Source of the DNA: Pseudopedobacter saltans DSM 12145
GTDB lineage: Bacteria > Bacteroidota > Bacteroidia > Sphingobacteriales > Sphingobacteriaceae
Assembly (NCBI RefSeq): GCF_000190735.1
Contig: NC_015177.1
Coordinates: forward strand, 1,302,001 to 1,366,000
Reading direction: 5' to 3'
Length of the DNA stretch: 64,000 nt
Notes under the pieces: generated by a model
What the model saw: only the letters and a program-made list of their open reading frames with translations
Databases searched by the model: none
Told to the model about the DNA's origin: nothing
Part shown: positions 25,936 to 35,266 of the stretch, in pieces
Layout of the letters: every line of letters starts with the position of its first letter
Position numbering within the stretch: the stretch's first letter is position 1
Made by a program: the position numbers and the translations under genes

Positions 25936-26808
25936 ATGAGGCCCCATTTATTAAAAATACCATTAAATCCCGAACATTCCTTTAATGTACGCTATGATAT
26001 TGTTTCGCATTTCTATAAAATGTGGCATTTTCATCACGAGATTGAATTGGTTTATATCATTAAAGGGTCTGGACTGCAATTTACCGGCGACCATATCCAC
26101 CCCTTTAAGCCCGGCGATTTAATTATGTTCGGCTCACAGCTTCCGCACCTTTGGCGCAGCGACGAAATCTACTTACAGCCCAATGCCTCGGAAAAGCTGG
26201 AGGCCATTGTCTTGCATTTCTCTCCGGATTGCTTTGGCAGGGATTTTTTCAGCCTGGCGGAGAATAAACAAATTGCCAAACTACTCGATACTGCAAAAAA
26301 AGGTATCCGGGTAAACGGAAAATCAAAAGAAAGTATTGCTGCTATAATGCATCAGTTGCTGGGGAGCGAAGGATCAAGAAGAATTATTTTATTACTGCAA
26401 ATACTTGAAGTACTTTCGATTTCCGCTGAACTGGAAATTGTAAACCAGCAAAGTAATATCGAGTTTAACTCGGCTACGGAAATAGACCGGCTAAACAATG
26501 TATATCAGTTTTTATTGGATAATTATACCAGAGAGATTGAATTGAAGGAAATTGCGGAAATAGCCAATATTACACCTCATGCCTTTTGCAGATATTTTAA
26601 ATCGAGAACGCGTAAAACTTTTTCAGGATTTTTGATTGAGTTAAGGATTAACCATGCTGCTAAATTATTGATTGAGAGCAATAAAAGTGTGTCTGAAATC
26701 TGTTATGAAAGCGGTTTCAATAACTTCTCGCACTTTAACAAGAGCTTCAAGAGTATTATAGGGCGTACGCCACTACAACACAGAAAATCGATGCTTAATT
26801 TAACGTAG
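25936..26808 (+). CDS. AraC-family transcriptional regulator with cupin sensor domain
   Basis: 290 aa from the ATG at 25936; a TTG 15 nt upstream is less likely. The N-terminal cupin (about 15-140: MWHFHHEIELVYIIKGSGLQF, HPFKPGDLIMFG) probably binds a small metabolite. The C-terminal pair of helix-turn-helices (about 190-288: LKEIAEIANITPHAFCRYFK, then SVSEICYESGFNNFSHFNKS) binds DNA. It is divergent from lutABC with a 156-nt intergenic region, so control of lactate use is a reasonable guess. Alternatively it responds to a sugar. Confidence 0.88.
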   Translation: MRPHLLKIPLNPEHSFNVRYDIVSHFYKMWHFHHEIELVYIIKGSGLQFTGDHIHPFKPGDLIMFGSQLPHLWRSDEIYLQPNASEKLEAIVLHFSPDCFGRDFFSLAENKQIAKLLDTAKKGIRVNGKSKESIAAIMHQLLGSEGSRRIILLLQILEVLSISAELEIVNQQSNIEFNSATEIDRLNNVYQFLLDNYTREIELKEIAEIANITPHAFCRYFKSRTRKTFSGFLIELRINHAAKLLIESNKSVSEICYESGFNNFSHFNKSFKSIIGRTPLQHRKSMLNLT

Positions 26809-27773
26809 ATAAGGTTCCCGACTTGTCGGGATCGAAGCCTTTGCGAATAACCTTTCGAGAGCTACCATTGATATTTTGTTATAAGGAAGGATAACCGGTC
26901 CTGAACTTGATTCAGAAATGAAGCTATATTTCATTTCGTTGATAAGAGATTGCTTCGCAGGCTCGTTCCGAAAGGAACTCCTTTGGAGCAATGACGCTCT
27001 CTACTTTTTTCATTGAGAGGAGGAACGACTTGGCAATCTATTTCTATTTGCCTTTTTACTTTATAGAAGGATAGATTGCTTCCCGGCTCGCAATGACTAC
27101 GTTTTTTGTAATTGCAAGACAAAAGGTAGCCCGTTTCCGGGCTCGCTTCGGGCGATATCATTATGAAAAGTGCGTCACCTTGCGTGAACCGAAAGGTCTC
27201 ACAAGCAAATAAGATCCTTATACAGGTATTCTGTCTGTAGTCTTGTGTGAAGGAAAAGAGCTAAAGGGGGGACTATGGATTATTAAATAACGAAGAGTCT
27301 CCGACTCGTTATCGGTTCAAAATCACTGTGCCTGATATGATTTAAGAACTCGAATAAGATAAGGGGTTGCTCAAAAAGGCTGGATAGCTCCTTTCTTTTA
27401 CAATTTTATAAGTTCCTCGAACAATAACAAATCCCACTGTCCGAGCAGTGGTCTCTCATAGAGGACCCTGCGATAACATTGACTAAAAATATACACATAC
27501 TAAAAAGGGATACTGTTTCAATGCTCCGGCGCAAGAGATTGCTTCGCAGGCTCGCAATGACCCCGTTTTTTTGTCATTGCAAGACACGAGGTAGCCCGTT
27601 TCCGGGCTCATTTCTGGCGATATCATTATAAAAAGCGCGTCACCTTGAGTGAAACGAAAGGTCTCACAAACAAGTCTGCTCTTTACAGCTAAAACTTACT
27701 TATTCAGACCAACCCTTGACAGGCCGTTCTCCAAAATGATAATGACTTTAACTTTAAGACAGCCCTCTTTTAT
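26809..27773. repeat. 965-nt gene-free block of REP-like repeats
   Basis: It opens with the palindrome TCCCGACTTGTCGGGA (26816-26831), possibly also the terminator of the AraC gene. AGATTGCTTCGCAGGCTCG occurs at 26947 and 27537, with a variant at 27073. A longer unit is duplicated at about 27072-27205 and 27535-27673: AGATTGCTTC, GCTCGCAATGAC, ATTGCAAGAC, GGTAGCCCGTTTCCGGGCTC, GCGATATCATTAT, CGTCACCTTG, CGAAAGGTCTCACAA. These read as several REP-like families side by side. No credible reading frame. Confidence 0.7.
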
Positions 27774-28079
27774 TTATAAAATGATAATTAATAAAATGAT
27801 GATTAATATAGCTGTTGCAGAAATGTAAATACCTCCGCCACCTAATTTATTGGCTTCATTTTTTATCTGTTTAAGTTCTGATTTCAATGCTTTTCTTTCG
27901 GAAAAAGACAAGTCGGATTTATCCATTTTTCTGATTTCCTCTACCCTGTTACTGATTTCTACGATTCTTTTTTGATCCTTCTCAGAAATTTCAACTTTCT
28001 CCTTTTTATCGAAAGCCATTGTGTTGGCAGACGTCAACATCGCGACAGCCACAAATAACGGTACAAATAATTTTTTCAT
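27774..28079 (-). CDS. Small exported protein with coiled coil and C-terminal membrane anchor
   Basis: 101 aa. Residues 1-22 are a signal peptide (ending NTMAF). Residues 28-78 are a charged helix, probably coiled coil (EISEKDQKRIVEISNRVEEI). After a GGGG hinge the protein ends in one very hydrophobic helix (ATAILIIILLIIIL). This plan is common in unannotated Bacteroidota envelope proteins. No function is known to me. Confidence 0.7.
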   Translation of the reverse strand: MKKLFVPLFVAVAMLTSANTMAFDKKEKVEISEKDQKRIVEISNRVEEIRKMDKSDLSFSERKALKSELKQIKNEANKLGGGGIYISATAILIIILLIIIL

Positions 28080-28301
28080 GTGTTTCCAGATTTATGTAGT
28101 ACTTTAACACTCGAGCTAAAGAAAGGTTTTTCTACTCTTTCATATTTCTACGGTTAAAGAAAATTGATACACCTGTTTAAAAACTGTAAGCATTATCTTC
28201 AAATTAAATCTAACCGATCTTATATATCCAGTTTTAATGATTTTATTTTAAAGTTTCGGCTTTCAACTTATTTCCTATCTTTAGCAAATTTTTAGAAGTT
28301 G

Positions 28302-29021
28302 ATGAATAAGAAATATACATTAATGGCATGTTTGCTACTGGGTAGTTTGGTAGCAAATGCACAATTGGGAAAAAAGAAGAAAATTAATAAAAAACAGGCT
28401 GCTGCCGAACTGGTACAACCAGGTTTAAACAGAATAGATTCTGCCAGTTATTCTTTTGGTTTGAAAATAGCACAGGGCTTAAAGTCTGATGGTGTGGATT
28501 CGTTAAACTATCAGCTTTTCTCTAAGGCTTTACAGGATGTATTTGGCGATGCGACTACCTTATTGAACGATGAGGATGCTTATAAAGCCATCAACGTATT
28601 TCTTACAGAAAAGCGTGAAGCAAACATGAAAAAGCTTACTGAAGAAGGTAAAAAATTCTTAGAAGAAAATAAAGCTAAACCTAATGTTAAGACTACAGAA
28701 AGTGGTTTACAATATGAAGTGATTACTTTAGGTAACGGTGTAAAACCTAAAGCTACAGACAACGTTACGGTACATTATAAGGGAACTTTGCTAAACGGAA
28801 AGCAGTTTGACAGCTCTTACGACCGTGGTGAGCCGGTTACTTTTCCTTTAAATCAGGTTATCCCTGGTTGGACGGAAGGTGTACAGCTAATGCCTGCAGG
28901 ATCAAAATACAGATTCTACATTCCATATAACCTGGCTTATGGAGAAAGAGGAGCCGGACAGGATATCCCTCCTTATAGTACCCTTATTTTTGATGTGGAA
29001 TTACTGAAAGTTGGAGAATAA
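28302..29021 (+). CDS. FKBP-type peptidyl-prolyl cis-trans isomerase, exported
   Basis: 239 aa from the ATG at 28302; a TTG three bases upstream is redundant. The signal peptide ends at VANAQ. Residues about 45-120 are an FKBP N-terminal dimerisation domain (SASYSFGLKIAQGLKSDGVD). Residues 130-238 are the FKBP domain with VTVHYKGTLLNGKQFDSS, VIPGWTEGVQLMPAGSK, IPYNLAYGERGAG and FDVELL, all active-site positions being present. It is a periplasmic protein-folding catalyst. A strong hairpin terminator follows at 29041. Confidence 0.93.
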   Translation: MNKKYTLMACLLLGSLVANAQLGKKKKINKKQAAAELVQPGLNRIDSASYSFGLKIAQGLKSDGVDSLNYQLFSKALQDVFGDATTLLNDEDAYKAINVFLTEKREANMKKLTEEGKKFLEENKAKPNVKTTESGLQYEVITLGNGVKPKATDNVTVHYKGTLLNGKQFDSSYDRGEPVTFPLNQVIPGWTEGVQLMPAGSKYRFYIPYNLAYGERGAGQDIPPYSTLIFDVELLKVGE

Positions 29022-29040
29022 GGAGTAAGAAATAAAATTT

Positions 29041-29074
29041 AAAAGCCCTGTAGATTATTCTACGGGGCTTTTTT
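29041..29074. terminator. Intrinsic terminator after the FKBP gene
   Basis: GCCCTGTAGA and TCTACGGGGC form a 10-bp stem (one G-U) with a TTAT loop and T6, flanked by A4 on the left, so it may work in both directions between converging genes. It overlaps the 3' end of the PAP2 gene. Confidence 0.8.
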
Positions 29075-29716
29075 AGTGTAGAACATATTATCGAGCACCA
29101 TATTGGCTATATAAAACCAAATATAGCCGAAACACAAACCTGCCAGAACGTCGGTAAAGAAGTGCACTCCTATATAAATTCTACTAAACCCGATTAGTGT
29201 GGGTATAAAGATGAATAGAACTAAAAAGAAATTTCGGGTTGCCCGATCTTTTATAAACCGATTGGATAAATATATCAGTAAAAAGAAGAGCACAAAACTG
29301 TTCATGGTATGCCCGCTGGGGAAACTATAACCATCGGCCTCCAGCATAAAATCTGATAAAGGTCTGTCTCGTCTGAACACTATCTTTAAAATATGCATTA
29401 AACTTACTGTCGACAAAGCAATCAGGGTCATTTTAATTGCCAGCGTTTTATCTTTTACATAAAATAACACTGCAGAAATGACAATAAGATAAAGGATGAT
29501 CATTGTTTCCTGGTTTCCGACCCGGGTAAATAAAAACATGATTTTACTTAAGGTGTCTCCCCTATGTACAATGGCAAGGTTTGCAAAATAAATGTCCAAC
29601 CGGTCGTCCTTATCTATAAAAACAAGTTTCAACAAGATGAATATGATGATTACAGCCAGTACCAAACCGGCCTTAGCAAACGAGTCGACTTTTAGTACAT
29701 TCTTATCTTGCCGCAT
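29060..29716 (-). CDS. PAP2-family membrane phosphatase
   Basis: 218 aa from the ATG at 29716 (MRQDKNVLKVDS), which overlaps the upstream transporter stop by 14 nt; a longer frame to 29749 is less likely. About five transmembrane helices. The three phosphatase motifs are present: KIVFRRDRP, YSFPSGHT and SRIYIGVHFFTDVLAG. Such enzymes dephosphorylate phosphatidic acid, undecaprenyl pyrophosphate or phosphatidylglycerophosphate in the membrane. The substrate cannot be told from sequence. Confidence 0.88.
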   Translation of the reverse strand: MRQDKNVLKVDSFAKAGLVLAVIIIFILLKLVFIDKDDRLDIYFANLAIVHRGDTLSKIMFLFTRVGNQETMIILYLIVISAVLFYVKDKTLAIKMTLIALSTVSLMHILKIVFRRDRPLSDFMLEADGYSFPSGHTMNSFVLFFLLIYLSNRFIKDRATRNFFLVLFIFIPTLIGFSRIYIGVHFFTDVLAGLCFGYIWFYIANMVLDNMFYTKKAP

Positions 29717-30467
29717 TTTCCAACATTTTTTTTGATAAATCGCTCCCAAGGTAATTATCTATCACCTTATGCGATATATAAAGTATTGGGGTCATAAGCA
29801 AGGCAATCAGGAATTTATAGGTGTATCCCACCAATCCGATGGCAGCTACCATTTTCCAGCTCCAATTATAGTCAGGATTTAGATAAAAAGCGATATAAAT
29901 AACCACAAAACTATCTACAAGCTGTGAGATTACGGTTGATCCCGTTGCTCTGAGCCAAAGCTTTTTCTCCCCGGTTACCATCTTTATTCTGTGAAATATG
30001 CTGACATCGGCGACCTGACCGATTAAAAATGCGGTAACTGAACCTGCTATAATCCACATGCCCTGTCCGAAAATAGCTTCGAAAGCGTGATTCATGTTTA
30101 CCCGTTGTCCGCCGATCTCTCTGAAAACCCAAAAATCGGAAGAGGTTAAGGACATGGCAAAGCCTACTGTTATAAACGCAAACACTACAAGTATTGCCGT
30201 TAGGTATGAAAGAAAGCGGACTCCTCTCCGTCCGTAATATTCGTTGATGATATCTGTCATGATGAATACAAATGGCCAGTTTAAAACACCTGCAGACATA
30301 TTATAGGATAAGCCTTTTACACCAAATAAATTGACATTCAGTTTTGAAAAACCCAATGACTCTTCTACCGAAAAAATCTTAACACCAATAAATTCGGCCA
30401 GAATAGCATTTGCTACAAAGAAACAGGAAATTACTAAAAAAAGTTTTTGTTGTTTACTGAGCTCCAT
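29703..30467 (-). CDS. Queuosine precursor transporter (YhhQ/VUT family)
   Basis: 254 aa with about six transmembrane helices. The family pattern is recognisable in FFVANAILAEFIGVKIF, FVFIMTDIINEYYG and QLVDSFVVIYIAFYL. It imports preQ0/preQ1 or related 7-deazaguanines for queuosine synthesis; queA, the later tRNA-modifying step, lies 7 kb away at 37306. It is coupled by overlap to the PAP2 gene, a link without obvious biochemical meaning. Confidence 0.85.
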   Translation of the reverse strand: MELSKQQKLFLVISCFFVANAILAEFIGVKIFSVEESLGFSKLNVNLFGVKGLSYNMSAGVLNWPFVFIMTDIINEYYGRRGVRFLSYLTAILVVFAFITVGFAMSLTSSDFWVFREIGGQRVNMNHAFEAIFGQGMWIIAGSVTAFLIGQVADVSIFHRIKMVTGEKKLWLRATGSTVISQLVDSFVVIYIAFYLNPDYNWSWKMVAAIGLVGYTYKFLIALLMTPILYISHKVIDNYLGSDLSKKMLENAAR

Positions 30468-30655
30468 GTGGTAAGGTTGTAAGTTTTAAATGTTAAAAGT
30501 AGAAAGTTAAAAGTAGAAAGTTGAAGGTTAAATATTGAAGATTGTAAATTTTGGCTTAAAAGTAAAGAATCATCCTAATTTCTAAATCAAATCTAAGATA
30601 GAATTGTACGCTATTAAAAATATTAATTACTTTGTTTTTTATTAGACAGAGAACA

Positions 30656-31801
30656 GTGATTAACATTATTTCAAAACTACCGAACACTAAAACAACCATT
30701 TTTACAGAAATGAGTGCTCTTGCAAGGGAGTATAACGCTATTAATCTTTCTCAGGGTTTTCCTGATTTTGATTGCGACCCTGAATTGGTGAAGTTAATTA
30801 GTAAAAAAATGGAAGCGGGACATAATCAGTATGCTCCTATGGCTGGTGTGCCCGAATTGAACAGGATTATATCAAATAAGATAGCCTCCGCGCATCAGTC
30901 TGTTTACGATCCGGAAACTGAAATAACCATTACTGCTGGTGGTACACAAGCCATTTTTACGGCTATTGCATCCATTATCAGACAAAATGATGAAGTGATC
31001 ATCTTCGAGCCTGCATACGATTCTTACGCTCCTACGGTAAAAGCCTTTGGTGGTCTGGTAAAGCCGTATGAAATGGCTCCGCCACATTTTGAGATAAACT
31101 GGGATGTGGTAAAAAAGTTGATTTCTGTGAATACAAAAATGATTATCATCAATTCTCCGCATAACCCAACGGGCAGAATTTTAAATGATACGGATATTAA
31201 AGAATTAATTAATATCACGAAGAACACAGATATCCTGATATTAAGTGATGAAGTGTACGAACATTTGATATACGACGAGAATGAGCATAAAAGCTTATGT
31301 AAATACCCCGAACTGAAGGAAAGAACTTTTATTACTGCAAGCTTCGGAAAGCTTTTTCATGCTACAGGCTGGAAAGTTGGCTATTGTTGTGCTCCGGAAC
31401 TTTTAATGAAAGAGTTCAGAAAAATCCATCAGTTCCAGGTTTTCTCTGTAAACGCGCCTATGCAATACGCTTTCGCTGAATATTTAAGTAAAAATGATAT
31501 CTTTTCTGAATTGCCGAAATTTTTTCAGGAGAAGCGTGATTACTTCAGAAAATTAATGTCGGAAACAAAATTCACATTGCTGCCCTGTGATGGCTCTTAT
31601 TTCCAAAATGTGACGTATGAAAACATCACTAACTTGAAGGATATTGACTTCGCAATTAAGCTGGTTAAGGAAAATCAGGTGGCCTCGATCCCTAATTCGG
31701 CCTTCTATAGTAAGACGACAGATTACAGAAGTTTACGTTTTTGCTTTGCCAAAAAACAAGAAACTTTGGAAAAAGCCGTTGAAAGATTAATAAAACTTTA
31801 A
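30656..31801 (+). CDS. PLP-dependent aminotransferase (methionine/glutamine aminotransferase type)
   Basis: 381 aa if started at the GTG at 30656 (MINIISKLPNTKTTIF); a TTG at 30632 is the alternative, and no in-frame ATG precedes the conserved region. It is a class I/II fold: NLSQGFPDFDCDPEL, INSPHNPTGRIL, SDEVYEHLIYD and TASFGKLFHATGWKVGYC, with the PLP-binding Lys in SFGK. It is related to YbdL/kynurenine-type aminotransferases that use methionine or glutamine. The next gene, 9 nt away, is an omega-amidase-like nitrilase. Together they fit the glutamine transaminase/omega-amidase route of 2-oxo-4-methylthiobutanoate salvage. Confidence 0.88.
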   Translation: MINIISKLPNTKTTIFTEMSALAREYNAINLSQGFPDFDCDPELVKLISKKMEAGHNQYAPMAGVPELNRIISNKIASAHQSVYDPETEITITAGGTQAIFTAIASIIRQNDEVIIFEPAYDSYAPTVKAFGGLVKPYEMAPPHFEINWDVVKKLISVNTKMIIINSPHNPTGRILNDTDIKELINITKNTDILILSDEVYEHLIYDENEHKSLCKYPELKERTFITASFGKLFHATGWKVGYCCAPELLMKEFRKIHQFQVFSVNAPMQYAFAEYLSKNDIFSELPKFFQEKRDYFRKLMSETKFTLLPCDGSYFQNVTYENITNLKDIDFAIKLVKENQVASIPNSAFYSKTTDYRSLRFCFAKKQETLEKAVERLIKL

Positions 31802-31810
31802 AGTATTACT

Positions 31811-32593
31811 ATGAATCCACTGAAGATCTCGACATTTCAGGCTTATCTCTTTTGGGAAAACATAGAAAAGAATCTCCAAAACCTGGAACTTAAACTATCT
31901 GGTTTAAGAGAAAAAACCGATTTAATTGTTCTTCCGGAGATGTTTAATACCGGTTTTACCATGAATGCGGCAGAACTTGCTGAAGATATGAATGGCAAAA
32001 CGGTTAACTGGATGAAAAGAATTGCAGCAAAACATAAAGCAGTGGTTACCGGAAGTCTTATTATAAAAGAGGACGGAAATTTTTACAACCGATTGGTTTG
32101 GATGAAACCTGACGGGAATTTCGAGATCTATAATAAGAGACATCTTTTTGGCTTTGCCCACGAGGATAAAACTTTCACCAGTGGTAACGAGCAAAAAACA
32201 GTTGAGTTAAATGGCTGGAAAATACGCCTGGCTATATGTTACGACCTGAGGTTTCCGGTTTTCTTACGGAATAAGAATCCGGAATATGACTTATTGCTTT
32301 TGGTTGCCAGCTGGCCAGACAGCCGCTCTTCGCATTGGCGCAGCCTGATTCAGGCCAGAGCCATTGAAAACCAATCTTTTGTTATTGGTGTCAACAGGGT
32401 TGGACATGACGGAAATCAGGTTTACCACAGCGGACATTCGATGTGTATTAATCCTTTGGGCGAAACGGTTTATTACAAGCCGGAAGATGAAGATCTTTAT
32501 ACTTTCAGCATTAATTATGAGGATTTGCTAAAGGCGAGAAAATACTTTCCGTTTTTGAAGGACGCAGACGATTTCGAACTTAAACTGAAATAA
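31811..32593 (+). CDS. Nitrilase-superfamily omega-amidase
   Basis: 260 aa. The Glu-Lys-Cys triad is visible in LPEMFNTGFTM (Glu), YNKRHLFGFAHED (Lys) and LAICYDLRFPVF (Cys). The sequence is close in style to YafV, which hydrolyses 2-oxoglutaramate or 2-oxosuccinamate. It follows the aminotransferase by 9 nt, a pairing that removes the 2-oxoglutaramate product and drives the transamination. The ATG at 31811 gives a normal family N-terminus. Confidence 0.9.
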   Translation: MNPLKISTFQAYLFWENIEKNLQNLELKLSGLREKTDLIVLPEMFNTGFTMNAAELAEDMNGKTVNWMKRIAAKHKAVVTGSLIIKEDGNFYNRLVWMKPDGNFEIYNKRHLFGFAHEDKTFTSGNEQKTVELNGWKIRLAICYDLRFPVFLRNKNPEYDLLLLVASWPDSRSSHWRSLIQARAIENQSFVIGVNRVGHDGNQVYHSGHSMCINPLGETVYYKPEDEDLYTFSINYEDLLKARKYFPFLKDADDFELKLK

Positions 32594-32641
32594 AAACTAA
32601 TTTTTTTAGTATTTTTACTTCCGGATTTTTGAAAGGAAATT

Positions 32642-33742
32642 TTGGAAGCGCAAGAGAACAACTCTCTCAGGAAAATCATACATATTGATATGGACGCATT
32701 TTATGCTTCTGTAGAGCAGCGTGATTTTCCTGAATTAAGAGGCAAAGCAATTGCAGTTGGAGGTTCTCCTGACGGCCGGGGCGTAGTAGCCACCTGCAGT
32801 TACGAAGCCAGAAAATACGGTGTCCGATCAGCCATGTCTTCCCGAACAGCGATTAAGCTGTGCCCTCATCTGATCTTTACAAGACCAAGATTTGACGTTT
32901 ATAAGGAAGTATCCTCACATATCCGGTCTATCTTTTACAGATATACGGATATTATAGAACCCCTTTCTTTGGATGAAGCCTATTTGGATGTTACCGACGA
33001 TAAGCAGAACATCGGCTCGGCTATTGATATTGCCAAAAAGATAAAGCAGGAAATTAAAGATGAACTGGATTTGACAGCTTCGGCCGGTATTTCAACCAGT
33101 AAATTTATTGCTAAAATTGCCTCTGACTTTCAGAAACCTGACGGACTGACTTTTATAGGCCCATCTAAAATTGTTCCTTTTATTGAAGCACTTCCTATAG
33201 AGAAATTCTTTGGTGTTGGTAAAGTTACTGCTGCCAAGATGAAAAAACTGGGCATATTTAATGGGGCGGATTTAAAAAAGTGGAAGCAGAATGATTTGAC
33301 AAAGCAGTTCGGGAAATCGGGTAAATTCTTTTACGAAATTGTAAGAGGAATTGATAATCGGAGTGTTAAACCCAATAGAATAAGCAAATCTGTTGGAGCT
33401 GAAGATACCTTCGAAAATGATATTGATGATATAGAGATATTAAATGAAGAACTGCAAAAGCTCTCTGAGCGGGTTTCGCGACGTTTGAATGATAAAGAGT
33501 TTAAAGGAAAAACAATGACCTTAAAGGTGAAATTCTCTGATTTTACACAGATAACCAGGAGTACAACGCTTGATTTTTACACCAATAGTTTCGACATTAT
33601 TTTTGAGCATGCTTCTTCCCTGCTTGAGCATGTAGATCGCGAAGAAAAAAGAATCAGGCTATTGGGTGTTTCGGTCTCTCACTTTTTTCACGAAAAGCCA
33701 GCAGACAATATAGTAGGCCAACAATTAACACTCTTTCCATGA
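32642..33742 (+). CDS. dinB: DNA polymerase IV (Y-family)
   Basis: 366 aa. It starts with TTG at 32642: the next ATG lies inside the catalytic motif HIDMDAFYASVEQRD and cannot be the start, and AAAGGAAA lies just upstream of the TTG. Translesion polymerase with the palm motif SLDEAYLDVT (catalytic Asp-Glu), thumb, and little-finger domain at 240-345. It ends in QQLTLFP, a typical clamp-binding peptide. It overlaps the DUF763 gene by 4 nt. Confidence 0.94.
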   Translation: MEAQENNSLRKIIHIDMDAFYASVEQRDFPELRGKAIAVGGSPDGRGVVATCSYEARKYGVRSAMSSRTAIKLCPHLIFTRPRFDVYKEVSSHIRSIFYRYTDIIEPLSLDEAYLDVTDDKQNIGSAIDIAKKIKQEIKDELDLTASAGISTSKFIAKIASDFQKPDGLTFIGPSKIVPFIEALPIEKFFGVGKVTAAKMKKLGIFNGADLKKWKQNDLTKQFGKSGKFFYEIVRGIDNRSVKPNRISKSVGAEDTFENDIDDIEILNEELQKLSERVSRRLNDKEFKGKTMTLKVKFSDFTQITRSTTLDFYTNSFDIIFEHASSLLEHVDREEKRIRLLGVSVSHFFHEKPADNIVGQQLTLFP

Positions 33743-34950
33743 AAAGATCAGGAATTGCAGATTTACCTTTACACTACGGCCATGTACCTAAATGGCTGGC
33801 GGAACGCATGGCTAAACTTGGCCTGGCGATAACCGAAGCTATTATTACTGATTTTGGTAAGGACGAATATCTGAAACGTATGAGCGACCCGTTTTGGTTT
33901 CAGAGTTTGGGATGTGTTTTAGGTATGGATTGGCATTCCTCAGGTATAACAACTTCGGTTTTAGGCGCATTAAAAAGTGCCATAAACCCACTTTCTAAAG
34001 AACTTGGGATTTACTTTTGCGGAGGAAAGGGTAAATTTTCGAGAAATACCCCGCATGAACTGTTAGTTTATGGCGAAAAAAACGGGTTAAATTCATCAGA
34101 ACTTATAAGATCTTCCAAATTGGTAGCCAAAGTTGATAATACAGCCATACAAGACGGACATCAGCTTTACCTGCATTCTTTTATTGTAAGCAATACCGGA
34201 GAATGGACTGTTGTTCAACAAGGTATGCATGATACAAATTCCAGTGCAAGACGCTATCACTGGCATTCTAAAGATTTTCAATCCTTTACGGAAAAACCCC
34301 ATGCAGGCATTTGTGGCACTAATCAGGGATTGATTCTGGATATGACAGCTGTTGACTCTAAGCCTGCAAAAACTGCGGTTATGAATATGACAACTGAAAA
34401 ACCGAATCATCTTTTGGCTGAAATAAGCCATTTGGTAATGCCTAAACATCATGACGTAAAATCAAAAGATGTTGATTTAAAAAGATTAGGGGCCATGTTG
34501 TGGCTCGCGCATGAAAAGCAACCTAAAGATTTTGATGAGCTGCTGCTCCTGGAAGGATTGGGCCCCAGAACCTTACAATCTCTTGCTTTGGTAAGCGAAG
34601 TAATTTATGGAACGCCTACCAGATTTCAGGACCCTGCCCGGTTTTCTTTTGCCCATGGCGGAAAAGATGGCCATCCGTTTCCGGTATTAACCAAAGTGTA
34701 TGATGAAACTATTGATGTTTTAACAAAGGCTATTACACAATCAAAACTGGGAAACTCGGATAAAAAGTCGGCTATAGAATCTTTAAGTCGTATGGCCTAT
34801 AAATTTGAGAAGGATTTTACGCCGAATAATAATTTCGAACAACTGCTTCAGAAAGAGCGGGATGAAGCCTGGAAATATGGAGGCAAGACTGTTTTTGGAG
34901 ACGCTAAACCTCCTGTTAAAAATCAACAATTAAGTTTATTCGATAACTAA
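33739..34950 (+). CDS. DUF763 protein
   Basis: 403 aa. The start, KRSGIADLPLHYGHVPKWLAERM, and the HDTNSSARRYHWHS, EKPHAGICG and LLEGLGPRTLQSLALVSEVIYG segments match DUF763, a widespread family with no established function. The GLGPRTLQSLA piece resembles a helix-hairpin-helix DNA-binding turn. The ATGA overlap with dinB indicates coupled translation, so a role in DNA repair or synthesis is plausible. The C-terminus QQLSLFDN resembles a sliding-clamp binding motif much like DinB's own. Confidence 0.85.
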   Translation: MKRSGIADLPLHYGHVPKWLAERMAKLGLAITEAIITDFGKDEYLKRMSDPFWFQSLGCVLGMDWHSSGITTSVLGALKSAINPLSKELGIYFCGGKGKFSRNTPHELLVYGEKNGLNSSELIRSSKLVAKVDNTAIQDGHQLYLHSFIVSNTGEWTVVQQGMHDTNSSARRYHWHSKDFQSFTEKPHAGICGTNQGLILDMTAVDSKPAKTAVMNMTTEKPNHLLAEISHLVMPKHHDVKSKDVDLKRLGAMLWLAHEKQPKDFDELLLLEGLGPRTLQSLALVSEVIYGTPTRFQDPARFSFAHGGKDGHPFPVLTKVYDETIDVLTKAITQSKLGNSDKKSAIESLSRMAYKFEKDFTPNNNFEQLLQKERDEAWKYGGKTVFGDAKPPVKNQQLSLFDN

Positions 34951-34965
34951 TATTATTTTTGTGTT

Positions 34966-35184
34966 ATGACACCAGAAGAATTAGCCGAAATTAAAGCTTA
35001 TTTTGCGAACAGAGAGCTTCCACAGACTTTACAATATAACGAGTGTACATTTATGACTGATGTGCGAAAAGCTGTCAATTCAGATATTATGGTTCTGGAA
35101 CGCTTTGGTTCCAAGTCTACCTTCTCTGCTCCCTGGGAACGTTTGCTTAATATTAAGAAAATACTGGAGGAAAACGAAGGTTAG
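34966..35184 (+). CDS. Small conserved-type protein, unknown function
   Basis: 72 aa, soluble and mostly helical (MTPEELAEIKAYFANRELP at the start, PWERLLNIKKILEENEG at the end). It lies 15 nt after the DUF763 gene on the same strand, so it may belong to that transcript. I do not recognise a characterised family. Confidence 0.6.
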   Translation: MTPEELAEIKAYFANRELPQTLQYNECTFMTDVRKAVNSDIMVLERFGSKSTFSAPWERLLNIKKILEENEG

Positions 35185-35266
35185 AATATTTAATATCAGA
35201 GAATGTATATGCCACTTATAATATTTTTCGTAAATCCAGTTTGGAAATAAGAAATTGTATTTGGAA

